A stretch of DNA of 64,000 nucleotides from Adenanthera pavonina. Taxonomy: Eukaryota > Streptophyta > Magnoliopsida > Fabales > Fabaceae. Each line of letters begins with the position of its first letter. The stretch's first letter is position 1. A model generated the notes under the pieces. The model had not been told where the DNA came from. It saw only the letters and a list, made by a program, of their open reading frames with translations, and made no database searches. Shown one piece after another: positions 1 to 11,473 of the stretch. The stretch spans positions 40,697,001 to 40,761,000 of the forward strand of contig JAIVEN010000009.1 in assembly GCA_026686845.1 (NCBI GenBank), in the 5' to 3' direction. The translations under genes and the position numbers were made by a program.

Positions 1-1162
1 AGCCGCACGGATCCCATCCTTATCCTCCCTAACATATATATAATCCATCCTTACCCTCCCTAACATATATCATCATATATCGTATCATCATCACCACCCA
101 ATCCACAATATGTCGCAATCACAATGTCATATAGTGATACTCATGTATCATCATCATCATATCACAATGTCATGTATGCATCATGTCATGTCATGTCAAT
201 ATCATCATCATAGTGATCATCATAATCATCAACTAGCTGTGTGCATGCCACGATATATATAGAAAACAGTACACGCAAACACATCTATATCGTGGTATGA
301 AAGAAACATGCATACATATACAAATATACATACTATCATACAATACAATACAAACAGACAAACAAACACCTAGTTACCTCAAGTGCCAGTACCACACATG
401 CGGATTCCACGAACTTCTTGAGTTGTCCCAACACGCTTGAACCACCTCTCGGTTAACCAACAACCTTCACAATACTACAATATCTCAATTAACCATAACA
501 TACCAATAACCAAACATCACAATTCAACTACTTTAGCCTAACCCAAGGTTCTAACACCCCCTTTCATGTATCATTAAGCTCCTCGGAACCATTCAAACAC
601 TACTCAAACACATACACTTCAGATTCCCAAGAGCCCGAACTGAAAATAACCTAGGGTTAAGCTCAAAACACATATAATTCCTTCAAAACTCACACCCAAG
701 CAAAAAGAACACCACAACATACTTCATTAACCCCATTCCATCCATTTCAATTAGTGGATTTCTACCAAAACCGAAGATCCAACCTCAAAACCCCGAATTC
801 CGACCAAAGAAAATTGAGAGAGAGGAGTAGAGAATGCTTACCAACATGAATCCAAGCTCTTGAAGTCTGAAAATCACTCCCAAATGATGAAGATCACGAA
901 CCCTAGCTGAGCTTCTCGTCGCTTCCTCCGTTTTCTCTCTTTTCGATCGTCCGAAATGATCCGGATTTAAACAAAATTCCTGATTCGAGCCGCGGCTCCA
1001 CTAGTTTTAGTTGAAACAACACCACTGGAATGATTCTCGCCGCTGCGGCCTTGCTTCTTACCATGGCATGGAGCTCTTCCAGACTCTACTTGAGCCTTCC
1101 TCCGACCTGTTTCCTTCGGTCCTGATCATAATGCTAAGAAAGATATCATGAGGGGTGTTACA
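1..1162 (-). mobile_element. Family A gypsy LTR, 5' part, cut by window edge
   Basis: This is the 5' part of a long LTR on the minus strand. Its end at 1162 reads, on the minus strand, TGTAACACCCCTCATGATAT, the same start as the LTRs of the gypsy element at 13913-26119. The interior carries family A landmarks: ATG/ATC-rich microsatellite, the cluster 'accaccctcaaccc'-like leader and the 'ttccaagcaagctc'-like exon-type leader around 840-900. The rest of the LTR lies left of the window. It sits directly against an oppositely oriented LTR 3' end, so it is probably nested in that LTR; the TSD cannot be tested because the left end is missing. Confidence 0.8.
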
Positions 1163-1728
1163 ATATGTGTGGGAAAATGAGTATATAACCCATTAGTTGC
1201 TTTGTGGTGCTAAGGGGTAAAATCCTAGAGGAGAGATCTCTTTAGGATGCAACCACCCTAAACCTAGTCCTTGGGATATTTGGGACTTGGAGAAAGTATT
1301 GGCATGGGTCTATGTGTTATGGTTTGGAATTGGGAGATTCCAAAGCCAAGTTTTATCTAAAATTGAACATATAGGTTTTGGATGTCCAAATTTTCCATAC
1401 AAAGTTATTTCAAAGTGTGGTTAGTGCCTATAGTTAGATTGGGTATAGGGTAACTTGTAGGCATTGGAATCAAGTCAATTAAAGATAGGAGTAAGAAATT
1501 ATGCATGTTAGAAATTGGCCCAAAAAATTAGCAAAAAGCTGATATTGTATCAATTCATGGTGTCAGGGCAACACGCTGCTCTATTTCTTTCTTGTTTTCA
1601 TCCAAAACCTAACCTCATCTCGGCGCTAGTCCTCGTACCACTGCAACACCACATTTTCTTGAGTTTCATTTGCTGTTCTATCTAGTCGTAGGAGAGGCTT
1701 TGGTTTTTTTTTTTGGTAGGGTGTTACA
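1163..1728 (+). mobile_element. Family A LTR, 3' end fragment
   Basis: The sequence matches the 3' third of family A LTRs on the plus strand, including the 'cttgtaggcattggaatcaa' block that corresponds to 'cttgtaggagttggaatcaa' in other copies, and ends in GGTAGGGTGTTACA at 1728. It is more diverged than the copies in the centre of the window. It appears to have been interrupted by the minus-strand LTR ending at 1162. Confidence 0.65.
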
Positions 1729-2571
1729 CCTAGTATGAATTAGTACCCAAACAAGAGTCAAAATTCCAATAGGACCAATTAATTACTAAAAGCTTTTCAA
1801 TGCCTATATGGTCAAAATCCTTCATACAATAAGGTAGTCACTTTCTAAGAAACCCGGCATTTTCCAGTGTTTTCTCAAAGTATGAAAACTTCAAATAAGT
1901 AAGCTTACACCCTACACAATCAATTTATACAAGAGTCAAGTAGTGATATAGCCTCCGATAGAACCCAACTCAGTGACCCAAGCTTAAACTCAACAAAACC
2001 AAGTTACCAACATCACACCCCCTCATCATTATTCCCAAAACAACTCATAAAGCCAGACTTAAGCTCACACAAATCGGATATCATGAGAATCCCAAAGTTA
2101 GAGGCTAGCGTTTAGAGAAATCACAACTCAAACAACAAGAACCATTACCCAAAGCTTGTAAACACCAAACAATACCATATTGAAGTGTTCTAACATATTT
2201 TGATCAATGCAATCTTAGCTAAACCCAAAATCAAAACCTCACCCACAAATTTCTACCGTGAGACTAGAGAAGAAGGAGGAGGATGAGAAAATCACCATAT
2301 CTACAAGAATCAAGCCTTTTGAAGCCAAGAAATCACATCCTCCACACCAAAAGACCAAAACCCTAGTAGAATTGTAGCTTCTTCCCTAGAATACACTGTT
2401 CCATCATCTGACTCACATCCTCATTTATACCAATTTAGCAAATGACACTGCGATGCTAGACACTTCTAGCCCAAAATTTTACTGCTTAGATTTTCACACT
2501 CCTCCTCTGTTCCTGACCTCTTCTATCTAGAATAATTCCTAGATTGAAACCGTCAAATTAAGGTTGTTACA
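1729..2571 (-). mobile_element. Diverged family A-like LTR, minus strand
   Basis: The minus strand starts at 2571 with TGTAACAACC and has the same architecture as family A LTRs: a GA/CT-rich leader with 'ccctagtagaattgtagctt' and 'caagaatcaagccttttgaa', equivalent to the leader around 840-930. Identity is clearly lower than among the other copies, so this is an older or sister family. The plus-strand LTR ending at 1728 seems to have inserted into it, which explains its truncation. Confidence 0.55.
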
Positions 2572-2837
2572 AACACAATATATGTATGACAATGGATGGA
2601 TAATTAGGGATACTAATTACGTAACTATGATATAACTTACTTAACATAAGCTTTATATAATCATCAACAAAACACATTGTTGTGTTTTGTGCCACAGCAA
2701 CTTTGTGATCAACTCAATTTGGTTTATCATATAATTTAATTTTGATGATCCGTTTGCATGTTTTCTCAACGTTTGGAAAAAAAATAAGAAAAAAAGTTAA
2801 ATTTAAGTGCAATATAAACGTGAATGACAATAGGGTG
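2572..2837. repeat. Duplicated upstream flank of the small-ORF unit
   Basis: This stretch, with the landmark 'gatggataattagggatact' followed by 'acgtaactatgatat', recurs at about 39585-39800 and at 50430-50520 plus 62123-62260. At those sites it lies far upstream of the minus-strand small ORFs. It therefore marks a further duplicated unit whose gene would have lain to the left, where LTRs now stand. No gene is visible here. Confidence 0.6.
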
Positions 2838-3035
2838 ATAACTAGCGAGCACGTAATTCAACTGGTAGCAAATTATGCTAATTTAATTAGTTATCATGAG
2901 TTCAAGTCTTGAGTATATATTTATGTCAAACACTTGGGAGAGTTTTGTTGCCCTTATGATTGTACCCAGTTCAACTTGAACTAATCAAAGTCCAATGTGA
3001 CTACTCGATATGGTGTGATTCAATCCAAAAAAATC
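2838..3035 (+). repeat. Probable degenerate tRNA-derived SINE
   Basis: The segment has a box A-like stretch TAATTCAACTGGTAG near 2861 and a box B-like GAGTTCAAGTC near 2899, about 40 nt apart as in tRNA-derived Pol III promoters. It then continues about 120 nt into a non-tRNA body ending 'gattcaatccaaaaaaatc'. This layout fits a plant SINE. No clean target duplication was found and the fold is too poor for a tRNA gene. Confidence 0.4.
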
Positions 3036-3779
3036 ATATGGTCATGTAAATTACTCATGACATTAAGGTTGGTTATCAAGGTCAACTTAAACTTGTGAAC
3101 ATGCTATGGCAAAATTATATTTTTATTTCTATAGTTTTTGTTTGGCTCAAAATCCACGAGTAGCCTAGGCCTGGATTAATGAGGGTGCGATGGGTTGAGT
3201 AAAGGCCCAAACAGGATGACAACCCATTTAGGTGTCAACTGGCATAACTGCGCTTGCGTGTTAAGATATTATTCACCAAACCAAATTTTCCCCCCAAATA
3301 GTTTCATGATAGATTCTAATTTAGTCCTTTGAAATCTTTTGTTCTCCTTTGATATGGATTATTAATTTAAATTTTTATTTCTATTTTGACAAGCCTTTAA
3401 TTAAATAAACTAAACATAGATTTAAATCAAAATTCAACTGTAAATCAAAATTCAATGATATCATTACTCCTTTAGGAAACTTTAGAAAATAGCACTTTAT
3501 GGAATCCATATTCGATAATTTATGGCAAGAAATGAGTCATCAATCATTGACTCTTGGAAAAGGTATTTTGATGAGCAACATAGTATTTTTTTTTCTTGTT
3601 TTTTTTTAATGCAAACTACATAGTACTATCGTCCAAGGGTGCCCAAGAGGAAAGGCAGCCAGGTCAACATAATTTGGCCTAATCACATTGAGTCAGGCTG
3701 GGCTAGCCTGAAATGAGGGAAAAAATACATGGGATTGGGCTGGCCAGGCTACTTAAACCATGTAGTTAGGTCACAAAAC
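3036..3779. other. AT-rich spacer, no gene seen
   Basis: No ORF with a recognisable protein, no terminal repeats and no TSD were found. At 3640-3770 a GC-richer patch ('ccaggtcaac', 'ggctggccaggctac') resembles the patch at 4910-5020, which suggests the spacer is itself part of an old duplication. Confidence 0.4.
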
Positions 3780-4905
3780 CGTCATTAAATCATGATTAGT
3801 TACATTTTAAAAACCGTAGTTGTAAACGTATAATTTAGCCAGTTTTAGTAACAATTATTAATTATTAGAACGATTAATCCTTTTGCAACATGTTTAAATA
3901 TTTATTTAATATCCGTCACGAAATGTAACTATATATTTGAATAAAATATATAGTCGTTAAATATGATTGTCATTAAAGTCAATAAAATATGATGACACCA
4001 AATATTTTTTTAGTCGTGGACAGAATTGGAGGATCAGGATCCTCTACTTTTCTCAAAGATGAGTAGAAAGTACTCAGTCTCTAATATAAACCATACAACT
4101 AAAGTTGAATGGTTGAGATTTACTTTTATTTTATTCTTACAGTCTTTATAATTTAATTATGTTAATAGAAATACAATGTTGAATAAAAACAATTTGTTAA
4201 CTATCAAAATTTTAAATAATAATATTTAAATATTAAAAAACTAAAAAATAAAAAATTTAAAATATTGGCCATCCAATTCAAATTTGGATAGTTTAGATAA
4301 GATTATTATTCTCTACTCATATTTAAGATGAGTAGAAAATTTAGACTCCAAAATTTGAAGCAATCTGCAACGAAAGGGAAACAAATACTACCACCTAAGC
4401 ATATTTTAAATTTGGCCGCGGAAAATTTTTGTGCTATGGTATATCCGAATTTTTCAATGATCTATATTTGGTAAAAAAAATGGAATGGATACTAAGTTAT
4501 TTAGTTTGTATAAAAACAGAGATTTCATCAACTTAATCAATTTTGGTGGTTGTCTTTAGGGTTTATGGTGTTTGTTGTTAGTTCTGGATTTAGGGATGAG
4601 TCTTATCTCAATGGGCTAGTGTCGTTTATTTGGTCTTTATAAGTGTTTTTTGTTGCACTTATAGTGATCTTTCTGCCCAAAATAACTAAATAAATAAACA
4701 AATAAGGAGCATGATTTTTTTGTTTTTTTTTACGAGACAAGGAAGAGAGATATTGAACGTAAAATATTCTTTTGTTTTGATATTTCGAGGATACATTGAC
4801 CACATGCATAAGGTGAAATCTGATCATACAAGAAACTTGTCCTATTCCTTTTCTTTTTTTTTTTGGCCAAGTCCTATTCCAATTATTAATGAATAGAAAA
4901 GGATT
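3780..4905. repeat. Direct duplication, copy 1
   Basis: Blocks in order recur at 5280-5960: 'aaaccgt..gtaaac.tataatttagcc', 'cttttgcaacat', 'gaagcaatctgc..gaaaggga', 'acctaagcatat', 'tataaaaaca.agagattt' and a 3' block 'cattgaccacatgcataagg' equivalent to 'gttggcgacatgcaaaaagg' near 5810. The last block also recurs near 37475 downstream of small-ORF copy 3, so this is duplicated downstream flank of the gene unit. A segment of about 320 bp at about 4030-4350 is absent from copy 2. Confidence 0.55.
4030..4350. mobile_element. Insertion absent from the duplicate, MITE-like
   Basis: Comparison with 5460-5500 shows extra sequence here, beginning near 'ggatcaggatcctctactt' and ending near 'gatgagtagaaaatttagac'. 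The flanks 'aattgga' and 'aatttga' could be a decayed target duplication. 'gatgagtagaaa' occurs near both ends. I cannot assign a superfamily. Confidence 0.3.
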
Positions 4906-5120
4906 GTTAAGGAAGGCCGGTGGCCCGAATAGCCAGTTATAACCCAGTCAGTTTAGGTTGAACCGGGCTTTGCCGAATGAGGGGGTGATAATCAATGGAA
5001 CCAGGCCAGGCAACTAGTATATGCATGCAGCTTAATATCAAGTTTTTTTGGTCCAGGTTTAATCCTAAGTTATCAAAACCATAGTTAAATTTTTACATGA
5101 TTTGATTCAGTACAAAATGA

Positions 5121-5312
5121 TGATAGGATACCAGATAGTTTTATAGCAAAAAATTTGTACAAAAAAACCATAGTTAAATCATGATGATTTCTTCTTCACT
5201 GCCAATGATTAAATCATGATTGGATACCGGACAATTTTATTGGAAAAAAAATGTGTACAAAAAGACCATAGTTGAATCATGATGATTTCTTTTTCACCGC
5301 CAATAATTAAAG
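5121..5312. repeat. Two-copy tandem repeat, about 96 bp unit
   Basis: 'ggatacc' at 5126 and 5222 each start a unit that continues with 'ttgtacaaaaa.accatagt' and 'aatcatgatgatttct', then '..caccgccaat.attaaa'. The two units are about 85-90 percent alike by eye. Confidence 0.6.
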
Positions 5313-5965
5313 CACGATAGATACAGATTTAAAACCGTGGTTAACATATAATTTAGCCCCAACTTATTGATATGATTATTAAGTCTTTTGCAACATAATT
5401 TGATTTCTTATTGATAGCCATCACAAAATGTCTGACCGACTGCTATGACTAAATTTTAATTTTTCTTTTTGGGTGGTTGACATAATTCGAAGAAATCTGC
5501 GGAAAGGGAAGCAAAAGCAACCTAAGCATATCAGATTTGGCAACCGAGTACAATAATATATAATTAAAAAATTAAAATGGTTTGGCTAAAAAAAATGGGC
5601 GAAGAATTATTTATTCCGTTAGATTTTCTTCAAATATTGACTGGGTTACTTCCTAGTGTTCATACTATAAAAACATAGAGATTTAATCAACTAAAACAAA
5701 TAAATAAGAGGCGAGCTATTTTTTTTTTAAAAAAAAGAAATAGAGAGAGAGAGAGAGTGGGAGAGAGAGAGGGAGGGAGGGAGAGAGAACTTTTGTTTTG
5801 ACATTTTGAGCGTTGGCGACATGCAAAAAGGCCAACTTGGATATTACACGAGGCTTTATCTTGTTGCAATGATTAGAAAAACGGCACAAAAAGTAGAAGG
5901 AAGGTATAATGGATTTCAAAGCAGCTTTCGAATGATTACAAACTTTCTCGAGGCAGGCAACCACA
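5280..5965. repeat. Direct duplication, copy 2
   Basis: This is the counterpart of 3780-4905 and lacks the 320-bp insertion. It contains a purine-rich simple repeat of GAGA/GGGA type at 5742-5790. It also carries the block near 5810 that recurs downstream of small-ORF copy 3 (near 37470). No coding sequence was identified. Confidence 0.5.
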
Positions 5966-5974
5966 TTAAATTAA

Positions 5975-8900
5975 AAAAAATTTACCAGGATCAGGATTTT
6001 AATTTAATTACAAAATGAGATATATTATTTATTTAATTACAAAAAAGGATCGACTTTTTTAAAATTAAATGTTAAAAATATAAAATTATCAAAATACCCA
6101 CAGTTGTTATTGTAACAACCTCATTGGCATTGTGTGCAGGACTGGAGGAAATCAGAGGGAGGAAGGTTCAAATGAAGTCTGAAAGAGCTCCATGCCACGG
6201 CGAAAAGCAGGGCCGCCGCGGTGAGAGTGAGCTCCAAAGAAAGATATTTTTTGGCTGACATGGTGGCACCACGGCGAACTTATATGGAGCCATGGCCAGA
6301 GTTGAGATTTTGGCTTAAAACCAAATCATTTCAGTCAGACAAATATGACGAAAAGAAAGAAAATGAAGGGAGCGACAGAGGGCAGTGTTAGGGCTTACGA
6401 TTTTCGGCCATTTTGAGTGATTTTCAGACCTCAAAAGCTTGGATCTTGGTAGGTAAGTGATCTCCACTCCTCCCTCTCCATTTTCTTCGGTTTTGAGATG
6501 AGTTTTCTCGGTTATACGTCGGGATCTTGGGTTTTGGCCAAATCCCACCGATTAAAATGGATGAAATAGGGTTAATGGAGTGTGATTTGGTGTTCTTGTT
6601 GCTTGAGTGTGAGTTTTGAAGGGATTATGCTTGATTTGAGCTTAACCCTAGGGTGGAATTGTTAAGGGGAGTATGAAATCCGAGTTGTATGTGTTTGTTT
6701 TATGTTTGAATGATCCCTATAAGCTTAATGACGCATGAAAGTGGTGTTGGAACCTTGGGTTAGACCTGTATGGTTGAATTGTGTTTTTGATCAAGCGGTA
6801 TATTGTATATTAATTGAAGTATTATGATGTTGTTAAGGTTGTTTGGTTGCTCAGAGGAGTCAAGACATGGGACTGGCGTTCAAGAAAGCCTATAGAACTC
6901 GCGTGCATGTGGTAGTGACAATCAAGGTAGCCGAGTGTTTGTATTGTATTGTATGATATTATGTATAATTATGTATATATGCATGTTTCTTTCATACCAC
7001 GAAATATATGTGTTTGTGTATACGATTTTCTATATATATTGTGGTATGTACACAGCTAGATGATGATTATGATGATGATTACATATGTGATGATGATGTG
7101 ATATGACATGATGCATAGCATGACATTGAGATCATGATGATGATAATTTTATGATGATATATGAGCATCACTACATGGTATTGTGAGATTGTGATATATG
7201 GTGGATTGTGTGGTGATGATGATATGAAAGTAAAGATGGGATCCTTGTCACTAAATCCTCCCCTATAGCCAGGGGAGCCAGGCGGCAATGGATTACACCT
7301 TCCCTAAATTACCACCAATTCGAGGTGGTCCAGGGGAAGGAGACCCACAATCTGAACATTAGTGTTACCTTTGGCCATGTGCACTAGTACGAAAGTGAGC
7401 TTGGTAATGTCCTGGAATCAGTCTTCACCGGCTGTTGGAAGGGAATCACCTATACAAATGTCATGTTATGACGAAAGCTCATGGTTCTAGCTGTGTGCGA
7501 GGGAGACATGCAATGTATTCATTTCATATTGCATTCATGAGATTGTATGAGGTATATATATGTGTGTGTGTGTGTGTGGTTGTTCCTGGTTACTGAGACA
7601 TTGTCTCACACCCCCATTTCCTATGAACTAACCCTTTCAAGTGAAGGTTCTGGTACTAATCCGGAGAAGACAAGGGAGTAGCATACCGTAGGTGGGAATA
7701 GTCTATGTAGTGTATATTTAATTGGTTATGTGCTTTGTGCCAAGTGGGATAGAATGTTTGTAATGAATGTATGACATTGATTAGGATTGTTGTGGATGGA
7801 TGTTGTATGTATGCTTATATATGGAGAATGAATGTGATGTGTATGATAACTTGTGAATTGTATTTAAGGTGGGATGTTGTCAAGTCAGTATGGTCGTGTT
7901 TGTAAGCCCAAAGGTGGTATTGGGCCTCTCTTGGAGTGTCTTGGGGCAAGTAGCCCATTTTTGCCAATTGGGGTTCAAGAGGGTCTAATCTCAAAGGAGT
8001 GGTTCTTTTGAGGTGAAACCTCTTTGGACAAGTTGGTTTAGTGGTTTTGGACCTGTGTGAATGGTCTTTGAGTGCTCATTTGCCTTTGGTGGCATTTGGA
8101 GAAGGTTTGTAGTGAGTTTTGGTCAAAAGTGGCCAAAACAATATCAGGAGTTCAGAATCTCCATACAGAGTTAGATTGAAGTGAAATTGGCATCCTTGGA
8201 TAGACTGGGACTAGATTGACTTGTAGAAGTTGGAATCAGGTTAATCGGAAGTCGGAGCATAAAGTTATATGCGTCGTAAATTTGCCCTAAGTGTTGAAAT
8301 TTGCTAGTATAGAAAACCAGCAGGGGGCGCTAGGAAGCATGGCCGTGGCACTGGGGAGACAGTGGACATGAGAGAATTTCTGTAAGGCCCTGGCCTATTT
8401 TCTGGTGTCTTTTGTTTGTTTTCGCTGCTCTGAGGTTTTGAGGAAGTTAAATTAAGATGTTTGGGGTGGTGTTTGATTGTTTTCTGAAGTTTTTGGTTAA
8501 GAGAGCAAGTGTTTAGGAGTGAGGTGTTACAGTTATCTCTCCTCCTACCATCATTGGTCAATGCTGGTCAACGACTACCAGTGATCGGTCAATACTAGTC
8601 AACAGTCACCGGTGACCAGTCAATGGTTGTTGGCGACCGATTAACGTTCGCAAAAAAAAAATGGCTTACAACTTCTTTTTCTAGATTTTGTAATTTACTT
8701 ATTCTAAATTTGCAACTTAATTTTCAAATTTTTATTTTGTAATTTCTTTTCCATAATTTACAACTTTTTTACTCTAAATTTGCAACTTATTTTCCAAACT
8801 TTTGTTATGAATTATTTCAATACTTTTACAACTTTTTTTTCAGAATTTGACACTTAGTTACTCTAAATTTGCAATATATTTTCCAAGTTTTTATTATAAA

Positions 8901-9761
8901 TAGTTTCAATGTTTTGCAACTTCCTTTCTAGAATTTATAACTTATTTACTCTAAATTTGCATCTTGTTTTCAAAATTTTTACAATGAATTGTTTCAATGT
9001 TATTGCAACTTGTTTTACTTATTTTTCAACTTGATTATTCTAAATTTGTAACTCGTTTTCCAAATTTTTACTATCAATTATTTTAGTAAAAAATTTTACT
9101 AGTTGCAAAATATGTAAAAGAAGTTGCAAAAGTATTTAAAAATTCATAGTAAAAATTTTGAAAATAAGTTACAAATTTAAAGTAAATAAGTTGTAAATTT
9201 AAAAAAAGAAATTGTAAAATACTGAAACTTTTTATAATAAAAACTTGGAAAACAAGTTGCTAATTTAAAGCAAGTAAGTTGTAAAATTTCAAAAAAGAAG
9301 TTACAAAAGTACTGAAACAATTCATAAGAAAATTTTCAAAAATAAGTTGCAAATTTACAGTAAAGTTGGAAATTGTGGAAAAAAATTGTAAAATAAAAAT
9401 TTGAAAACCTAAATTGCGAATTTAGAATAAATAAATTGCAAAATCTAGAAAAAAAAGTTGTAAGTCAATTTTTTCGGCGAACGTTGACCGATTGTCAGCA
9501 ACCATTGACTAGTCACCGGCGACCAAGACAGGTCATTGGTGATAGTTGACTGTGTTGACCAGTCACTGACGATAGTTGATCGGCGTTGACCGGTGGCTAT
9601 TGACTAGCGATTTTGGAAGGAGAGATAACACCTAAAGATATTTTAGTAATTTCATATTTTATATTTAATTTTAAAAAGTTAGTCCATTTTTTTAATTAAA
9701 TGAATAGTAGGTCCCATTTTGTAATTAAATTGAGATATTGATTTTGAATTGTAATTTTTCC
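5975..9761. mobile_element. Mutator-like foldback transposon with 9-bp TSD
   Basis: A perfect 9-bp duplication TTAAATTAA flanks the element (5966-5974 and 9762-9770). Nearly the whole element is an inverted repeat once the nested LTR at 6111-8531 is removed. The outer arm has 'aatttaattacaaaatg' and 'ctttttaaaattaaat', the inner arm has 'gttatctctcc', 'gtcaatggttg' and '..aacgttcgc', then 'cttacaactt', and the axis lies near 9080-9100. Arms are roughly 650 bp and the element without the LTR is about 1.36 kb. Long TIRs plus a 9-bp TSD are typical of non-autonomous MULEs. No transposase ORF is present. The arms contain imperfect repeats of 'ttgcaactta..ttttcaaat' type, about 60 bp each. Confidence 0.82.
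6111..8531 (+). mobile_element. Family A solo LTR nested in the foldback arm
   Basis: The LTR starts TGTAACAACC at 6111 and ends GGTGTTACA at 8531 (2421 bp), flanked by the 5-bp duplication GTTAT at 6106-6110 and 8532-8536. Internal landmarks match other family A LTRs in order: CT-rich leader with 'agcttggatc', a 'gatgatgat' microsatellite at 7055-7240, 'ttactgagacattgtctcac' at 7588-7607 and 'tcggagcataaagttat' near 8251. The insertion split the left TIR of the Mutator-like element, and the sequence either side rejoins into an arm matching the right TIR, which proves the nesting order. Confidence 0.93.
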
Positions 9762-10300
9762 TTAAATTAATCAAACCTACACATGAGAAGGAACAAATCA
9801 AGAAATTGAATAAAGAATATATATATATATATATGATTTATTTGCCCCTACATGTGCAACTGATCTATTTCCATAATGTTACTTTATCGAACCACTCAAC
9901 TTCGTTTTGTTAATATATATGGAGCTTCCTCCACAATCTGCATCAAAATGAAAACCAAATCGAATGAGAACAAGAAATTAAAAGAACGAAAATGAATTAA
10001 TGTACTACAAGCATATTATATAAGATATATATAATTTGGTTTTGGAATAATAAGATGGTATTAAAAAAAACAAAAAAAGAAGAACAGCAAAGACCTGTCA
10101 GAAAAAGTCCTTCATATGTTTATTGTCTGAAAGATGACGATAATCAACGAAGATATATAACAGAGAGGGATTTATGTGTTTTCTAACGTGCTTCCATTAA
10201 AGGAAATAAACACGTAAAAGCGTTTAAGAATTGCAACTAAACTTGTTCCTAACAAAGAGGGTTTATATAGAAGATGATCGAAAAAGTGAAGACAAAAATT
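9762..10300 (-). other. 3' flank, exon 2 and intron region of gene copy 1
   Basis: The block 'gaaattgaataaagaatata' also stands downstream of copy 3 (near 37650). On the minus strand 'ttgatgcag' at about 9938-9946 followed by ATTGTGGAGGAAGCTCC matches the exon 2 acceptor and start of the intact copies (37851, 44885). The intron side is diverged, with a long AT stretch at 9817-9832. A recognisable GT donor equivalent to copies 2-4 was not found. Confidence 0.5.
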
Positions 10301-10449
10301 TTAGGTCTTTCTGGAGAAGATTTTCTGGGCATCTGGGATGTGAGTCCCAGTTGCTGTAGCTTTAATTTAGAAGAAGAGTCCTGAGACCCAGGAGGTGGTG
10401 CAGTTGTGTAGCAAAGAACCTTCTGAATGTTTATGGTCTTAGAACTCAC
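10301..10449 (-). pseudogene. Small-ORF family copy 1, decayed
   Basis: The minus strand from 10449 reads VSSKTINIQKVLC, matching the MSS..INIQKVLC start of the three intact copies, but the initiation codon is GTG instead of ATG. The family tail GTHIPDAQKIFSRKT followed by TAA (10301-10303) is present only in another frame, so a frameshift lies in the Ser-rich middle. The usual distal promoter block is absent; the sequence immediately upstream is a Stowaway-like MITE (10511) and duplicated DNA. I infer a pseudogene. In the unshifted frame the ORF runs on to 10249 as an unrelated tail. Confidence 0.75.
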
Positions 10450-10510
10450 TTCTCTTAATCTATTTATATACTATAAAACCTATAGAAAATCATTTGGCTT
10501 TAGAATGATA

Positions 10511-10769
10511 CTCCCTCTATTTCATACTATAAGACAAAGACAAAATGAGGGATTTTTCTTATTCCATAGGGCAATATGTAGTGATATGTCATTTTCACCC
10601 CTCATTGATTGTATTATTAGTATTATAATTTATATTACATTTAATGAAATAATTGAAATTAATAGGGGTAAAATTAAAATTTAATTTTTTAAAAATTTAA
10701 AACTGTAATAAATATTTTTTAATATACATAAAATCACTTCCATTATCTTATAATACGAAATAGAAAGAG
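10511..10769. mobile_element. Stowaway-like MITE with TA target site
   Basis: Left end CTCCCTCTATTTCATACTAT and right end (reverse complement) CTCTTTCTATTTCGTATTAT form imperfect TIRs of about 25 bp, flanked by TA at 10509-10510 and 10770-10771. Length is 259 bp. CTCCCTC termini with a TA duplication are characteristic of Stowaway/Tc1-mariner MITEs. The left breakpoint of the tandem duplication lies inside it at 10580/10581. Confidence 0.8.
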
Positions 10770-11074
10770 TAATTGACTATGACTTGTCTTGGGTTTCATA
10801 CATAGTCCAAAAAAACAATGTTAGTTTCTGCTGTTGGACATCGGTCACTTAATTGAGATAAATTGTCTTCAGATAATTTAATCTTACGTTGCCGAATTTT
10901 AATATCGCAAGAGGATGAATTTTTCTGGTCATCATAAATTGAAAAATTAAAGATCAATGTAATACTAGAAATCACGTGAACTTAATTTCTATAGAACTGG
11001 TTTGTTGGCAAAAAGAGAAAAAATAATCCATAGAACTGTGTGTTGTGTCTTCTTTCAAACTCCTTTTTTAAATA

Positions 11075-11343
11075 CTCTCTCCTCCTGTCTTATATATAAG
11101 AAGAAAAAAAAACTACTTTACACATACAAATGAGGTAAGTTAAACCTATTTAATTTGTATAGCTGAACATACTTTTTTCTAAGGCTGCCCTCAATTAAAA
11201 GTCTATTCTTTTACACTAGCTTGATTAATGATAAGGGTATCTTTAGAATACCACATTTACTGCTACAAAAATCCACACTTTTTCCTCCTATATTTTGGAC
11301 CAAACCCCCTCTAAAATTTACTTATATTTGAGATCAAAGGGAG
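11075..11343. mobile_element. Stowaway-like MITE in duplication copy 1
   Basis: Left end CTCTCTCCTCCTGTCTTATA and right end, read in reverse complement, CTCCCTTTGATCTCAAATAT are flanked by TA (11073-11074, 11344-11345). The same element stands at 26838-27098 in duplication copy 2, so it predates the duplication. Confidence 0.55.
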
Positions 11344-11473
11344 TATACTTAAAGAACTAGTCTTACAAAAATATTAATTATGTCTTTTTTTTAATAACTA
11401 TCTGGAATCCGATCATCACTTGGGGTTCCAACTAATCTAGATATACAATCGAGCCCCAATCGAGAGAGCTGTC

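Noticed and set aside
2838..2920. tRNA gene
   Set aside because: Box-like motifs are present but no cloverleaf or acceptor stem could be formed; better read as a SINE.
7055..7240. GATGAT microsatellite as a satellite array
   Set aside because: It is a constant part of family A LTRs, present in every copy, not an independent satellite.
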